Assembly: GCA_008508345.1 (NCBI GenBank)
Contig: QNGE01000300.1
Coordinates: forward strand, 62,001 to 126,000
Origin: Paragonimus westermani
Lineage: Eukaryota; Platyhelminthes; Trematoda; Plagiorchiida; Troglotrematidae
Direction of reading: 5' to 3'
Length of the DNA: 64,000 bases
The position numbers and the translations under genes were made by a program. Within the stretch, counting starts at the first letter, position 1. Each line of letters starts with the position of its first letter. This document shows, in pieces, positions 24,481 to 37,570 of the stretch. The notes below the pieces were generated by a model. That model was given only the letters and a program-made list of their open reading frames with translations, was not told where the DNA came from and did no database searches.

Positions 24481-27099
24481 TTTCACAACCAGTCGTGGCT
24501 ACGGCCGTTTACTTTGACCTGTCATTGAGCTCCCTAGTTGTAGTAATAGTTTTGTGACTTATGTATGCTTATTTAAATATCGTACATTTGCTGAAGGTGT
24601 GAGCATGTGAAAAAAGCCGAAAGCGCTTCATTGAGTCGACTTGAAGTGGCATACTGAGAGTGTTAACCAGATAAACTACTTACCGTAGAGAAAGATAGAA
24701 TAACTGTGTGAACGGCATCTTGAAGCGCAACGAAATTAACCGCAAGTGTTCGGAAAATCTAAACTCAGTGCCCGAACGCCTGCAGTTTGTGAACGTTTGC
24801 GTCGTTTCGAAAAGCTACACTGAAATGTCCTGTAATTTAACCCATAAACTTATTTGAGTTGTTATGGTTACCATGACTACACTTTTCATCCGCAATTTGT
24901 GAGCACACACTCAAATTTCAAAATTACAACAGTCGAATATTTGTCGATACAGTAAGAAAACTTTAGTGCAAGACTGAGCAGAAATTTAACCTATTGACGA
25001 GGCTTATAACGCCATAGTTTGTATCCTACTTTAAATCAACTTTGGCAGTACATCTGTCTGATTCAAAATCCGTGCCGTTATAACTTAAAGCCTTACGTAT
25101 AGTTTTATAACACTGTTTTCGCGAAGCAAAGTAGTGAACGGTAATAAATTTAAAGAATAACCGTGGCTGTTGGTTAATTTATGGTTGAATATGGATGAAA
25201 TTTTGTCTAAATATAGAGTGAACTGCTGACCATGGAAAATCCCTATCTGCTACGGCAATGTGTGGCTACTGGTTTAGACACTCATCAAACTAATAAGATA
25301 GCTAACTATCATATTAAAAAAGCAAATCGGTTCCAAGAATGTCAAAAATAAGGTTATATGTAAAATCATCATTCCGACAGTAAAATAATTCAAAACCGGT
25401 GCATGTGAACATTGTGTGGGCGGAATAAAGAAAGAATATAGCGGGCTGATGATGCATGCGGTAAGGCACAAACAGATTAACGAGAAGCTTAAAATGACTT
25501 CAATAAGGCAAAACTGTTCTCGGGTGTTTAGAGGACAGTTTTATGTCAACTGTGATATGAACATTCACTGCTACCTTTGACGGTTTCTGTGTATGACGTT
25601 GAGAGTGTTGCCTGATATGTGTAGTGAAGAAACTGTAAAAAAATGAAGGAAAAACCAGGATAATTCAGCAACATCTCATCTGTCGCTTTATCATCGCATG
25701 GCGACAATATGTAAAAAAGCCAACAATCAAAGACAACCCGTGATTCGAAAACATTTTCCGAATAATTAATAAGACTGCACTAATTTAGTAGTTCGCTAAT
25801 TCTCCTATTTTAGAGGAGGCCAAATTGTGAAAAGTCTGGACCTAGGTTGGCTTCGGGCTTGCTACAGGAACAATATGTCAAGGCTTAGCAAACGCCCTAT
25901 CAACTGAAATACCAAACCACGCCGGCAACTCAGAATTTCCCCATTTGGACTCGCTAACTTAGCCAAACCACCATGTGGTAGGAAATTTACAGAATGATCC
26001 ACAGCAGTGGTTGCTGAAGCAGGGCCTTCTGATCAGTTCATGCTGGAATTAATCAACATAACTGTTAAGCACAGAAATTGTGTTCCTAGTTAATGGCCTG
26101 ATATCCTGAAATAAACCATAAATTTGTGCAAATGCCACTCAACAACATACGCTCAAACGCTGTTGGTGCTTTTCAGTCATGAAATGTCAAGTATTTAAAT
26201 CGAATGCTTTATGTAGAGAAACTGACAACTGTTGTGAGTTCACGACATTCTTCGGCCTCGTCTACATAGATTCCTTTGTTGTCTCCATACTGTCAACTCT
26301 GAAATAAGCAAACAGGATAAAACAGAGCTACCTTGGAACCTTAATAAAACACATTAGGCATCTTTATAAGTTAGACATTATTGAATATTTTCGTAATGTA
26401 CGTAACCATTTACAAAAAAATCACTAATGGTTAACCACTTCACAGCACTGTCCAAACATCGACAGAAACAAGGAATGCAGCAACTTGCCCACATAACTTG
26501 AGCTGTGATTCAATAGAAATGGGTTCTAGGGATATCCCTGTGAAAGTGAGTAATTCGGGATAAACGTATTTGGACGTGTACAACACATACTTGGATGCCG
26601 TAGAACGGTTCATGATGGCAAAAACTAGCTTGGTTTGAACAGACGAGTAGACAATAAGTCGTGTTCATAAACTTACGTAAGTGTAGGGTTATCCGAATAA
26701 GTCAAGTAGACCATTGGAACGATAAACTGATATCTTGCAGCCTTTAGCAACCCAGTTCAAAATGCACTGACGAAACGAACAGAAGTGGAGTTTCAGGATG
26801 GGCAATGCTTTAACTTACCGTAAAGGTCAGTGGATTGGAATAGAGCAGACCATCAACATCGATCGTTGACTTGATCTACGTCCCTCAAAATCCAACTGAA
26901 AATGTGTACAGTGATTAAATGGCTAACATGTTGATAACATCTGTAGTTTGTCACGTGTAGTGTGTGATGTTTACGTATGTGGCAGGAGAGTACTCAAAAC
27001 AATCGATTTTTCAAAATTAGTTAGTGCTTAACAACTAGTAGTGAAAATACATAATTACTCTGGAAGTTGACAGTCGGACTGCTTTAGAATAAATCCAGA
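24481..27099. other. Intergenic DNA, nothing recognised
   Basis: No open frame exceeds about 65 codons and no repeat or RNA structure stood out on either strand. Confidence 0.5.
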
Positions 27100-27170
27100 T
27101 GCAAGCAATCCGGGTTTCGACTGGGTTCGAACCCACGACCAATCGCATCAGTCACATAACATGAACATTT
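27100..27170 (-). repeat. tRNA-derived SINE fragment, second family
   Basis: The perfect palindrome GGGTTCGAACCC at 27123-27134 fits a polymerase III B box. The flanking words (a CGAAACCCGG block on one side, and a GTTCATG word with GTGAC on the other) match those around a similar B box at 46606-46620. No hammerhead core is present. The A-box half is not recognisable, so this is a fragment or a strongly diverged head. I place it on the minus strand because the sister copy at 46880 has an exact B box only on that strand. Confidence 0.5.
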
Positions 27171-30100
27171 ACGCCAGTATTTTCTTTACAAACTGACAAA
27201 ATACAGCAGTCTCCGACAAACTAATGAAGACTGTCTTTTATTGCCTCCTATCAACTGTGTATGAATAATTGTGTACGTGACCATTTTCAGCGTTCACAAC
27301 TTGTAAATCCATTCGCAAACAATCGCTAAACTCAGTCGGTTACAATCTGTACAAAACCCCCTTCTGATACGATCCGTCTACAAATAGTAGCCAGTAAACG
27401 ACGCTTCACACTAACAATGTCCGACCAGCAAACATCCCAACGGCTTTGATCGTATGTCGGTCAATAGTGATCTAAGAGCATAAATACCATAGCATAAATT
27501 CGATTTGCGGACTAGACTATTAGGTTGGTATAACGAATCCGATGATCATGTCCGGAGTCCAGAGCCTTTGATGAGAGACTTTCACAGCAGCTGGGTCCAT
27601 AGTGAGCCGCCCAACGGCGACGTCACAGTGTATTGCCATAGAATGGTTTGATGTATGCTGGAATGATGATAATTTCTGAACCTGATTGTACACCTCCTTA
27701 TGCCTTAGGCACAGGTGGTGTCTGATGTTTGGTGGCAGCCAAAAACCCTACAACAAGTAATCAAATCAAACAAACGTCTTGAATAACCTTTAATCAAAGT
27801 TTGATCTAAGAGTACAACACCACTAATAGTTCGAGCAATCTGACAAAAAAGAACCCTTGACATGTACCTCAAAAGAGTGTCTATTGTTTGGACCAGTGAC
27901 ACTTGCTAGTTACTTTAAATACGGCCACATGGATACCACTGGGGCGTGGTCTCCTTCCCTATGGTAAACTAATAGGCCGTTGTCTTCACTTCAGGTTTGG
28001 TCTGCATCATGCTGGCATATTTCTGGCAGACAGTGTTAAAATTTCCCCTGGTTACTCCATTTCCATCTAACACCCGTAGGCGAAATACCCTCACGCTTCT
28101 GCTGTTTACAGTTATAATCATTGTGTTTAAGCTTTTGACCCAAGTGGGCTTTGTGGCATTACTGAATGACCGATTTAGTTGCCAGACCAACTGCTATCCT
28201 GTTTGAATACTCTTCAATTTCCCCGGAATCCCATTCATTTACATAATCCCAATGGTCTTGTGCCGTTTGCGCAATAAACCACAGTATGCGGGAGCAACTA
28301 GATAATGTGTGTGGGTATGTGCTATGGTGACTATTGCAACGCTGGTGTGAATAGACACAACGAGCCTCCTTTGTACTCGATGTGAGCACGACAGCCGTCT
28401 AGTGTATTGTCAGATGCACATATTGTTGCGCCACCAAATCGTATAACCTTTGCGTGTGTTCACCAAGCCGTATTGCCTTCGGGACAACTGGACACTCATA
28501 ATTAGCCACAAAGGACAAACGTTATGCTTTTGTGTAAATTCAAGAGTTCTGACACAAAGGATACGGACACCATGGGCGTTTGAGCGTTTGTTTTAAACGA
28601 CTCAAAACTGTCTGACCTCGACGGTCTCACACTCAGACGGAATCATAGGATGAATGTAGATGTTTCAAGAGAACCCACTTTCTGAGGTAACAAGAACAAA
28701 GATAATCTAGAACGAATCCAACTATAAGACTGATTGTCTCATCCAATCGTTCACAGTTTAGTGGGGAAAAAAGTGTCATTTGGGAAAAAGTATAGACACA
28801 ACACTTTGAAAGCAATGATCATCTCCAACTACATTCATACATTTGTAGTTTATGAGCACGTTGGCTGGAAATTCAACACTAATAATCAGCTTAAATTAGC
28901 CCATAATTATATGCCACAGCAGTCGGCGTTCTAAATACGGAGTGCTTTTTAATCAGCTCTAAACTCTTAGTGGCCTGGCCAATAATTTTGTTACTTTTAT
29001 GGCTGTATTTTCAGTTTTTTTGTTTTGCCTCCCTCTTTCTAAACCTCACACCTCTTGTCTTGGTGTCATTTTGCTGGAATCCACAGATTTTTCAGAGTCA
29101 CTTCGCTTCTACCCCTAATTACTGAGTGGTTGCAACGAATGTGCCAGTGTAGTGGAAGTCATGAGTACTTTCACGTGCTGTTGATTGGATGTTCAACTTT
29201 TCAATGTGAATTAGCCATCCAGTCTATGTGCCAAGCTATACACCTCTCGATGCCACGAGAAATACCACCCGTTTTAGCACTTGAATATTGTAATAAATAT
29301 CTGTTTAACGGAACGATTAATCTAGTTGTTTAGCGCGTTTAGCATTGTGATCAAACAGCTTGCTTTGTACCAAAGTGAGAATTACGTGGTTGCATTTGCC
29401 ATAAATCAGACATTTTCCCTTGTTTATTCAACGCGCACAGTTTGACATTTTTTAACTTTGGGCTGGTGGACTCAATCTTGTAACAAGTTAATTAGTGAGA
29501 CCAATTTCGACATCCCTGGCACTCCTAAAATCCTTGCGAGCCGAGAGTCATTTCATTTGTACCGCCTTGCCCGTTCATGGTATCTTTTTAATGTAAGTTC
29601 ACTATGACCTACTAGCATCAAAATTGGTGCGTGAGTGTTGGTAACACAGCCTCATTCATTGCTGCATAATAAGTCTACGTGATCTCCGCTCTTGTAGGCT
29701 AACTTCCTTAAGGCAAGCAATACTTCAACTATTGACGTTAGGAGTGGCATCTGCCCATCCTTATGCTTGTTTGAACTTCCAAGGTCGATGGGATTACCCG
29801 TGGACAGTCGTATTCTTCGGCGGTTAACGCACGGTTGGTCCAGAGGGTACTCTCATTTTTGTCTCCCAAGCACCTCAGCTTGTATTCGATGAAACCTGCT
29901 TGCTTCTGTGGTTAGCAAACCACTATATAAAGTTCGTTTGCAAACTTCATCTGTCTTCTCATTGTGACCTCCGAACTGCGTTATCATAAGGCTGGACGAT
30001 CCTGAGCATAAGGTGAGCCAATATAGCGATAGTTTTGCCTGAAGCTTCAAAACCCAAAAGCTAACATGACATCATATAAATACGACTTGACAACTCCCAT

Positions 30101-33100
30101 GGCAATCACAACCAAATCTGTGCGCACGCCCTAGTGATTCGTACAACTGACAGTTGATGTAATTGGTGTGCGGATGAACGAAAGTGAAAATGACAAGAAG
30201 ACACCAGTACCTCACCTGAGCAAATAGACGTCTACAACCCTTCGAAAGCAATTACACTAAGATAGGCTAGTGTTAATTGGCGATTGACCCTTGAAAAAGT
30301 GGTTGGAAGAACCGGATAAGGTTATTTAACTAGATTACCGCGAGATGATTTGGTAACGTTAAGTCAACCTAGATTGCAAACATATTAACCATTGTTTATC
30401 AAATAAGTGACTGTATCCGTTGTGTGAGTTTCAGTCGATGTGAATCGAAAAACTCGAAGTGACACGACAAACTGATTAAAATGAGTAAGGTTTGAAAATT
30501 CTCTCAGTTCAATATCGTCGCCACCAGCATCATCGTCATCAGAGCCACTTGTGTTTGTGAGTGATTCCTGCTGGCACATAACTGACACGAAAGTAGGAGT
30601 AGAACACACTGTAGGTTAACGCTAGAGAGGAAGAAAACGGCGAAGCTCGCTTACTAAAGCTCACTTCATGGGTAACTGTGGGCACTGACCATCAGGATAC
30701 CTATATTTTGTCACCATCGATCACGTAGATCCAAAAAGATTGGCTGCGCAGTGGTTCAGTAGACTTAACTCCTGTCTGATATTTATCTGGGTGAGACGCC
30801 TTACTAGGAAAAAGGTAATTACCTGGTGAGTTGAAGAACTTCTGGGACAAAGCTCAGTGCACGGTTGATAACAGAACCGTGAATGTGAGCAGTTCCGAAT
30901 AATCTCGGTTTGTAAACTTGCCAGGTCATAAGGGAGTGTCGGCTGAAATCATTTAACTGGTGTGTCAAATATTTTATGGACCCCACAGACGTGTTCACAG
31001 AACAGTGCCAACGTTAGACGTGAGGTGGTATATTTTGAACACGAAAAGGTTATTGGTAGCACAAAAGTCAGTGGTAGTGCCTTCTGATCAGCCAGAATAG
31101 TTGCGTTACAATATAACTAGATTGGTCAGTACTACACTGAATGACATTCATATCCGAATTTTCTGACCATTTGGGCGCAATCAACAAATCCACTGAAGCA
31201 GACACGTGTGTGTATGTGGTTTGACATTTGTGACACAGACAGTTCAACTTTGGAAGTTCTACCATATTTTATCGTTGCCTACTTATGCTTAAAAACAAAT
31301 ACTTAGGGCACCTCATAGATAATCAGTGTTGCAACATAAGCCAACAGACAAATCGATAAGGAAGCATCCAGCTGCGTACCACACAACACCAGTGCTACCA
31401 GGCACTGACAACCGACAGACCAAAAGATAGCTTTCATTCGGATCACAACACCTGACCAGGGTTTGAAGTAAGCTCTCAGTTCTTATTAACCGACGGGTTG
31501 ACGGATTGACAGAAGATCGGTGGCAGATCACGAGTCGGTCAAGAGGGATTGTTTGCACGGCTTTATGTTTCCGGTGGGCTTTCTGTTTATCTCACGCCGT
31601 TCTTGTGGTGACGGACAGAGCAACTGGAATCCCAATAGAATGTCATCGTTTCGGTTGCACTGATACCAAGTGATATTCATATTAAACGAACAATCAGACC
31701 AAACGAAATTGGCGGTCATAACAAAATCCAAAAAAAAGTTTTTTATGAACTGTGCACGACTTAAAGTTTTGCACTGGGTAAATCACTTGAAACGGAGAAA
31801 AGTATGTGTACCTTCTTCACAGTTTTTCCATGGCACTCTCTAATGCAGAGTAGTGCGGGCTATCGGTCAAGGTGAATAGCTGTCTAGGAGTTTATCCCAA
31901 CACAACTTCTGTAACAGTGCGTCAATTTTCAACTCCCATAACTTCATGAGAAGCCGTATCTTCCTCACTTAGTATCCTAATAACGGTCAAGCTGAGAGTT
32001 ACCTAATTAAATCGTCAATCGTAGCTTTAATGGTGTACACACAAAGTGCACCAAGTCAAAGCAATTTCAGCAGCAGTCACTCGGTTGTCGTTGGTTCCAA
32101 TACAATCTTACAGGTTATCTGTTTGTCGTTATTAAACAACCAACGTTTTCAGTTACAAAATTAGTCAAGTAGCATTAAATTCTCGTTAATGAAACTTTTG
32201 AGGATGAAAACGGCGGCTGCAGCAACTGGTATTACTAAACAAAACCCTGCTGCCCTCTAATCTTACGATAGTTTACCCTCGAGCCGAAAAACTTTATTAG
32301 CCCCAAAACAAATTAAGGATTTGACGAATACTTAAATAAATGTAAGCTTGGCTAATTCACAAATGTCCGCAGAATTTAAGATGTTTGGTAACCAGGCCGA
32401 AAGTTTTACTCCCTTTTCCGTTCACTCCAGCGAGTTCTGCTGTTGACAACAGACACTTCCAATTCTAAAAATGATGAGTCTTCAGGCCATCAACTTCTAA
32501 TCATCCTCGTCTTGCTTGGCCTCAGTTAAGTAAGAAACCAACTTACGTCGCTCCACCCCCTACTTTGCCCTAAGTCTCATTTGACTTTCCGTCTTCCCAT
32601 TGAGTTCAAAAAAGTCATTAGCTCAATTTGTGATTCCAAACAGTATCCCCAGGCTAGTATAACTGATTCAATAAACCCTAGCAACTAACTGAACTCTCCT
32701 CTCGCAACAGACACTTCAGCATAATGGATGACCGGTGTATCTTCACTGAGCATTGGTCCCATATGGTGAGGCATCAAACACGATTGTTTAGCACCTACAG
32801 ACAAATTTGAATGAAATCCACACAGGATGAGATTTTCCGTTGAGTGCGCTTCCCCTTCCTCCTCCTGATGGATTGAGTTGGAAAAAAACCTTCTTGTTTG
32901 TGCACATATATGGGGTATTGTTGCGCTGATGTGCTAAGCTCGTTTGGGAGAATTACAAACCAAAAACCCACAGTTTTGTAACGAGGTTATCTGCGCAATC
33001 CAAAAGGAAAGGAAATTGCTTGACTTACGTTTTACATCGCTTCTGTGCGATCTAACAGTTATTTCCAAACCAATTTTAACTAATCACCTACGATTATGGT

Positions 33101-33830
33101 CTAAGTAGACCATCAGTCAGGTACGCAGTTCGTATTTGTCTGTCTCACATATTACGTATTTTAGAATATAGATTAGTGTGGAACCTATTTTAATTCTGTT
33201 TTTCTTGTATAGCCGCTTTGAAGCTTTTACACATCTAAACCGAAAGCAGCAATGAAAAGGTTGGTCCATTTGTGAAGATGTTAATAAACAAGGAAGAAAT
33301 ACGGCTAACCTGATGGTTTTCATGAGAAACCTCAGCTTTAAAATATGATGTCAGTGTCAGCCGCAGTTATCTAATTCATTTCATTTGTACAGTAAACTGT
33401 CGGAGATAATTCGTTGATTATTTTATTATCTTGACTATTGCTCCTGTTTTCTTCTGAACGTATAGTGAAAACTGTTGGAATCGACAAGGGGAAATTTTGT
33501 GAAACAGCAGTGAACATTACTCACTCAAATTTATTTTGAAATCAGTATTATGACTTCGGTGCTCAAGATAAGGCTTGTGCCTTAAGAGTTCGCCATTCGG
33601 TATGAAGCTATTTGCGACTACCGAAGTTAAACTTAGGTGTAAATTATGTTGTATAGTGACCTACAACACGTTCAATAAATTACAATCTTTGAAATTAGGG
33701 AAGGTGGCATGGTCGGAGTGGAAAGCTCTTACTGCTGGGTAGTGCCTGAAGTATTGTAGGTTCAGAGTTGAAGGGTAGAACCATCGATCACACCTTTTTA
33801 TTGACAGGGTTGTCAGTCAAATATTACCGC
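27171..33830. other. Intergenic DNA, mostly unrecognised
   Basis: About 6.7 kb without a supported gene. Antisense frames around 27969-28389 look like remains of an unidentified repeat. Two places resemble degenerate tRNA-like heads: GGCTGCGCAGTGGTTC near 30742-30757, and a TGGCATGGTCGGAGTGG block near 33705-33722. Neither has a convincing partner box, so I do not call them separately. Confidence 0.45.
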
Positions 33831-33960
33831 AGTCTTCCAAAATAACAGGACCACCATGGCCATAACATGTTCATCAGATCTGATAACCCCGGATTTATTT
33901 TTGTGGAGCTTCCTGAAGGATGAAGTTGTACGAACACGCAGATCAACATTTAGCAGTTGA
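33831..33960 (+). pseudogene. Possible mariner/IS630-like transposase scrap
   Basis: From 33871 one frame reads SSDLITPDLFLWSFLKDEV. It resembles the SPDLTPLDFFLWGYLKD motif around the third catalytic Asp of mariner/IS630-type transposases. The similarity stops at a TGA near 33958 and no earlier catalytic Asp is visible upstream. This is a match of about 18 residues only and may be chance. An antisense frame of 84 codons covers the same bases and is most likely its shadow. Confidence 0.35.
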
Positions 33961-35058
33961 GTGCCAATAATAGTGAACAGGCTCGGACGTGTTAGCCGAA
34001 AAATCCCGAAAATGTCAGGACGTGCCCCTGAAACAGCTCTACAGATTGAGGCTTTAAAAAACAACAAGAACGGAGAAAGCCATTCACTAACGTTCTTCTA
34101 ACTCTTCACTATACGCTTTGAAAAATGAGAGAAATGTTAGAAGACGATTTCCTCAATCAACAGTACCACAACACTCAATATGCATCATCATGCTTGAATG
34201 GTAATCAATACTTACATCGAGTGTATAGACCTTTATGTATGTCATGTGCACGATTGTGCTCGTCCACGTTCACGTATATTGGACAGACTCTCACTGCAAA
34301 CCACGAATGGCACAGTATAAACCATTTTTGATGGCGTCGGTATGGGTGTAGGAGTCCTTTGAATTCGAACATTATGACAGTACAATCAGTACGTGTAGTC
34401 AGTTCACTGATGTAGTCGGTGCATCTGAACAGAAGGCCTGGTGAACGAGGTTAAAAATATTTAGCTGTCCGGCTCAGCTCACTGATACAATTTCATTTTA
34501 CTGTTCTGCTGGAAATTGTACATATCATCCTCCGGCAGATGTAACAACATTATCGTCGACTACGCAAAACGGTAGTCTAGTAAATATTACATTCGTTTAG
34601 CTTCAGACGCATACTTAACATGACAGATTGTGACCACATAACAGAGGAAAAAGAGGTATCGGATAAGAGTATAATTTGGAACTACAACAACAAAGTTCAG
34701 GCGGACTTAGATGCAAAAGTTATTGTTCTGAGACTTTTTCATTGCTGGAATTCTGTCATACCATCCGTTATTCACGCCTGAAAATATCAGGTAATGCTGT
34801 GTGTACTTCACTCCTTTGGACGAAGTGACACTTGTAAAGTTGTTTATGTGAGTAAGATTAGGTGCTCTTTTCAACGAGGTGGAAATGCATCTACAGAAGA
34901 GATTATCTGAAAGTGGTGTCTGACCGACTAGTGTATACACTGATTATGATTCACACGTTTTTGTAATGCTGACGGACTTGAGTATTACATCAAAAAGGCA
35001 CATCATGCAGCTTTCTTTGAACTACTTCACACACAGCGTATCCTCAGCATGCAGTGGT
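33961..35058. other. Intergenic DNA, nothing recognised
   Basis: Short frames only. No family match or repeat could be supported between the transposase-like scrap and the hairpin element. Confidence 0.5.
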
Positions 35059-35275
35059 GACCAGACGTAAGTTGTAATACTCTAAGTTTCAACCACCTCG
35101 GGTAGCCTTCCTCAAGAAGGCCATCCGAGGTGGTTGAAAAGTAGAGTTTTACAACTTGCTCGTAAAGTTATCTTATTCCCAATCTGCTTTTCAATAACAT
35201 GTTAAACACGACGCCCAAACTGTTCAACTTCATTCGTACTAAATTTGGTGCGGATATCTTACGACCAGACGTAAG
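35059..35275. repeat. 13-bp target-site duplication pair
   Basis: GACCAGACGTAAG occurs at 35059-35071 and again at 35263-35275, directly bracketing the hairpin element. The match is 13 of 13. A duplication of this length fits target-primed reverse transcription better than most cut-and-paste transposons. Confidence 0.8.
35072..35262 (+). mobile_element. Hairpin-bearing small retroelement, copy with TSD
   Basis: This 191-bp insert is flanked by identical 13-bp direct repeats GACCAGACGTAAG at 35059-35071 and 35263-35275. It begins with a large inverted repeat: arms 35071-35110 and 35116-35155 pair at 35 of 40 positions around the 5-nt loop CTCAA. A right tail follows (TTGCTCGTAA, then a TTATTCCCAATC block, then about 70 nt ending GGTGCGGATATCTTA). 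The tail is nearly the same as in the copy at 57211. Relative to that copy this one lacks about 30 nt at the left end, as expected of 5' truncation. It encodes no protein. Confidence 0.8.
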
Positions 35276-36423
35276 GTTTCAACTCGGTGGTATTCTATAG
35301 TGAACAGGCAGTGAGTAAACGAATAACGTCATGCCACCAAATCAGATTAGCTAATTAAGCCGAGTAAGCAGAATGGATGCGGAAAATTTTCTGAACAGGC
35401 TGTTCAGAAAGCCATTGAATAAGGGTAAGTGTAAACACACTGATCTAAAACTGTTTTCGAGAGACCATCCGGGAAAGCGTTTTACTTCCCAATTGATTGG
35501 TGTGAACAAAACACCCCGCAGGACCGGATTAGGAATTGCGAGTTGAGCTTATATCCGGAGTTCTCGTGAGAAACAGATTTACAACCGCTAATATTGGCCA
35601 GCGGTTTGAGGTCGCGACGATTTCCTAATTGAATACGCCAGTTGGTACCAGTGACTAACTCAAAACGAGCCTTCACGAAACGACATTGAGTAGGTTGAAA
35701 GTGGGCAACACTATACTCGGATCAACCATACCTCCACACTGTCAGTCTTCAGAGAACATTAGTTAACTTTGTTGTCGGTTCAACTCTATGGATTCCTTGT
35801 TTGCTGCTTTACTTGCATTTACCGTTTGAAAGTCAGATTCCTCGCCTGCAATCCAAACCATCTCACTTAGGTCCGTATGATAAACAATTCACTCCCGGCA
35901 GTTTTTAGGCAGCTTGAAATGGCTAGTGTGCTTCGCAGAATTATTCATCCTGACGTACTTAGAACGCGGAGTGTGCGGTCGGAATCACAATCGGTGCAGT
36001 ACATGCCTCTAACCGTCGATTTAGAGTGCAACCGTAATTTGGGATTCGGCCACTGTGTCATAAGACATTTTGAAAACTGTTGTACTCAGCTTTTTATCAT
36101 ATACATGAAAATGATCAGCGATAGAGCTGCATTTGAAAGAAAGTTTAGACAGGTGGGTCCACAGGTAAGCACACATTCAGTGATCACTGATCACTGGTTG
36201 TGAATATCGCGCAGATTAGTTGGCTCACTCAATTTCTGTTGTCGGAAACGGTTTTCCAGAAACCTCAAGTTTTAGTGTACTGTGTACGCAATGAACGGTT
36301 TCATTGTTTTCGTTTTTGCCCCACTTGTTGTGAATAATTTAAACGAAATTCTTTCGTACCGTTATCTGTTCTGCACCAACAGGCCCTCTGGATCGTTTAT
36401 TTAATCGTCAATTAGCCACAAAA
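35276..36423. other. Intergenic DNA before the Penelope remnant
   Basis: Frames of 64 codons (minus, 35482-35676) and 108 codons (plus, 35877-36203) have no recognisable domain. The latter could belong to the decayed upstream part of the following element, but I see no motif to support that. Confidence 0.45.
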
Positions 36424-37570
36424 TTGATTGACTATACTGACGGTTTGCTGATTAGTATACGTCTGATCTACCTATTCATCTCGTCCTACCCTCTAAAGCT
36501 ATGTTTTAGCATACTGTTATCAGCATCCCCGGGTGTTCTTTTGGAGCAAACTGAGCTTGTCCTAATAAATGAAGCAAGCAAACCAAATCATAGTGCTGTA
36601 GACCAACTCAAATTATTCGTCCCAATAATTATTCAGACTCACCCACATCGCATCAACAAACGCTATGTCGATGATACTTTGGTCATTTCTGAAAGTTCAA
36701 GTGACTCAGCTCGAAGTTGAACCAAGCTGACGGGAGAGAACGAACTGAATGACTCTGTTCGGTAGCTAGACATTCTAGTCACCTGAAGATCAGATAGCAC
36801 GGCAAGAAGATCCGTTTACAGGAAGCCTACTTGGACAGGACAGTGTACGCATTTCAAAAGCTTCTATCTGGTGCAGTATAACAGAGGCTTAATCAGAACA
36901 TTCTTCTGCGGGACAGGAAGAATTTGCACAGAGGATAACTTACAGCCAGAGTTAAGTTTAGTGATGGACATTGTGCAGGTCAGTGGGTACCCCTTACAAT
37001 TTATGCGAAAGTAAGGCGAAGCGGTTACCCCACTGGTAGAAGTAACAATGATACGAAAGGGGATAGTGTATTTAGAACTCCCCTTTCTTGGGGACAGCTG
37101 GTCAACAATGACGGGGAAGCGTCTAAAGGCTGTTATACCCAAAACTGCGTACAGTACAGCAAACCAGAATTCTACCAGACGCCCCGCTTACGAACAAACA
37201 GTTTACGTCCTTCAAACCCCAGTTTTTATACAATACTCGTATAGCTGCACTATGACCTACATAGGAAGAAAACCCGACAACTAGCTGCTCGTATCAAGGG
37301 GCATGTTACAAAGTGGCTTGAAACCCAGTTAAAAACGCCAGGCATCTGTGTAGATGCTGATGGACGGCACCCGGTATCATCAGTTGCAAGGCCCAATCCA
37401 AACAGGACACAGAGTCAAAGTTCCTGAGGTATTATCGGATTTTTTTCGGAGCAACCGAAAACGCATATTCCAGTTTGCTGGGGCTTTGGCTACCAGATAT
37501 CACAGTCCTCTCTGTGTGATCAAAAACAATTTGTGTTGACTCTTCGGCTAACCTGTCAGTCGGTGTTCCC
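36424..37570 (+). pseudogene. Penelope-like element: RT plus GIY-YIG remains
   Basis: Frames on the plus strand spell the back half of a Penelope-like retroelement. The reverse transcriptase catalytic motif KRYVDDTLVI lies at about 36658-36690. After a frame break come LDILVT and RRSVYRKPTWTGQ (about 36763-36845), then a thumb-like segment with GLIRTFF, GRICTEDNL and SGYPLQF up to about 37014. KGIVYLELPFLGD starts near 37054. A GIY-YIG-type endonuclease remnant follows: TYIGR at about 37255-37270, then, one frame over, QLAARIKGHVTKWLE up to about 37325. The C-terminal family motif SNRKRIFQFAGALATRYHS lies near 37450-37505. Internal stops and at least three frameshifts show it is inactive. It lies on the same strand as the receptor gene and ends about 1.8 kb before its first coding exon. 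Confidence 0.85.
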
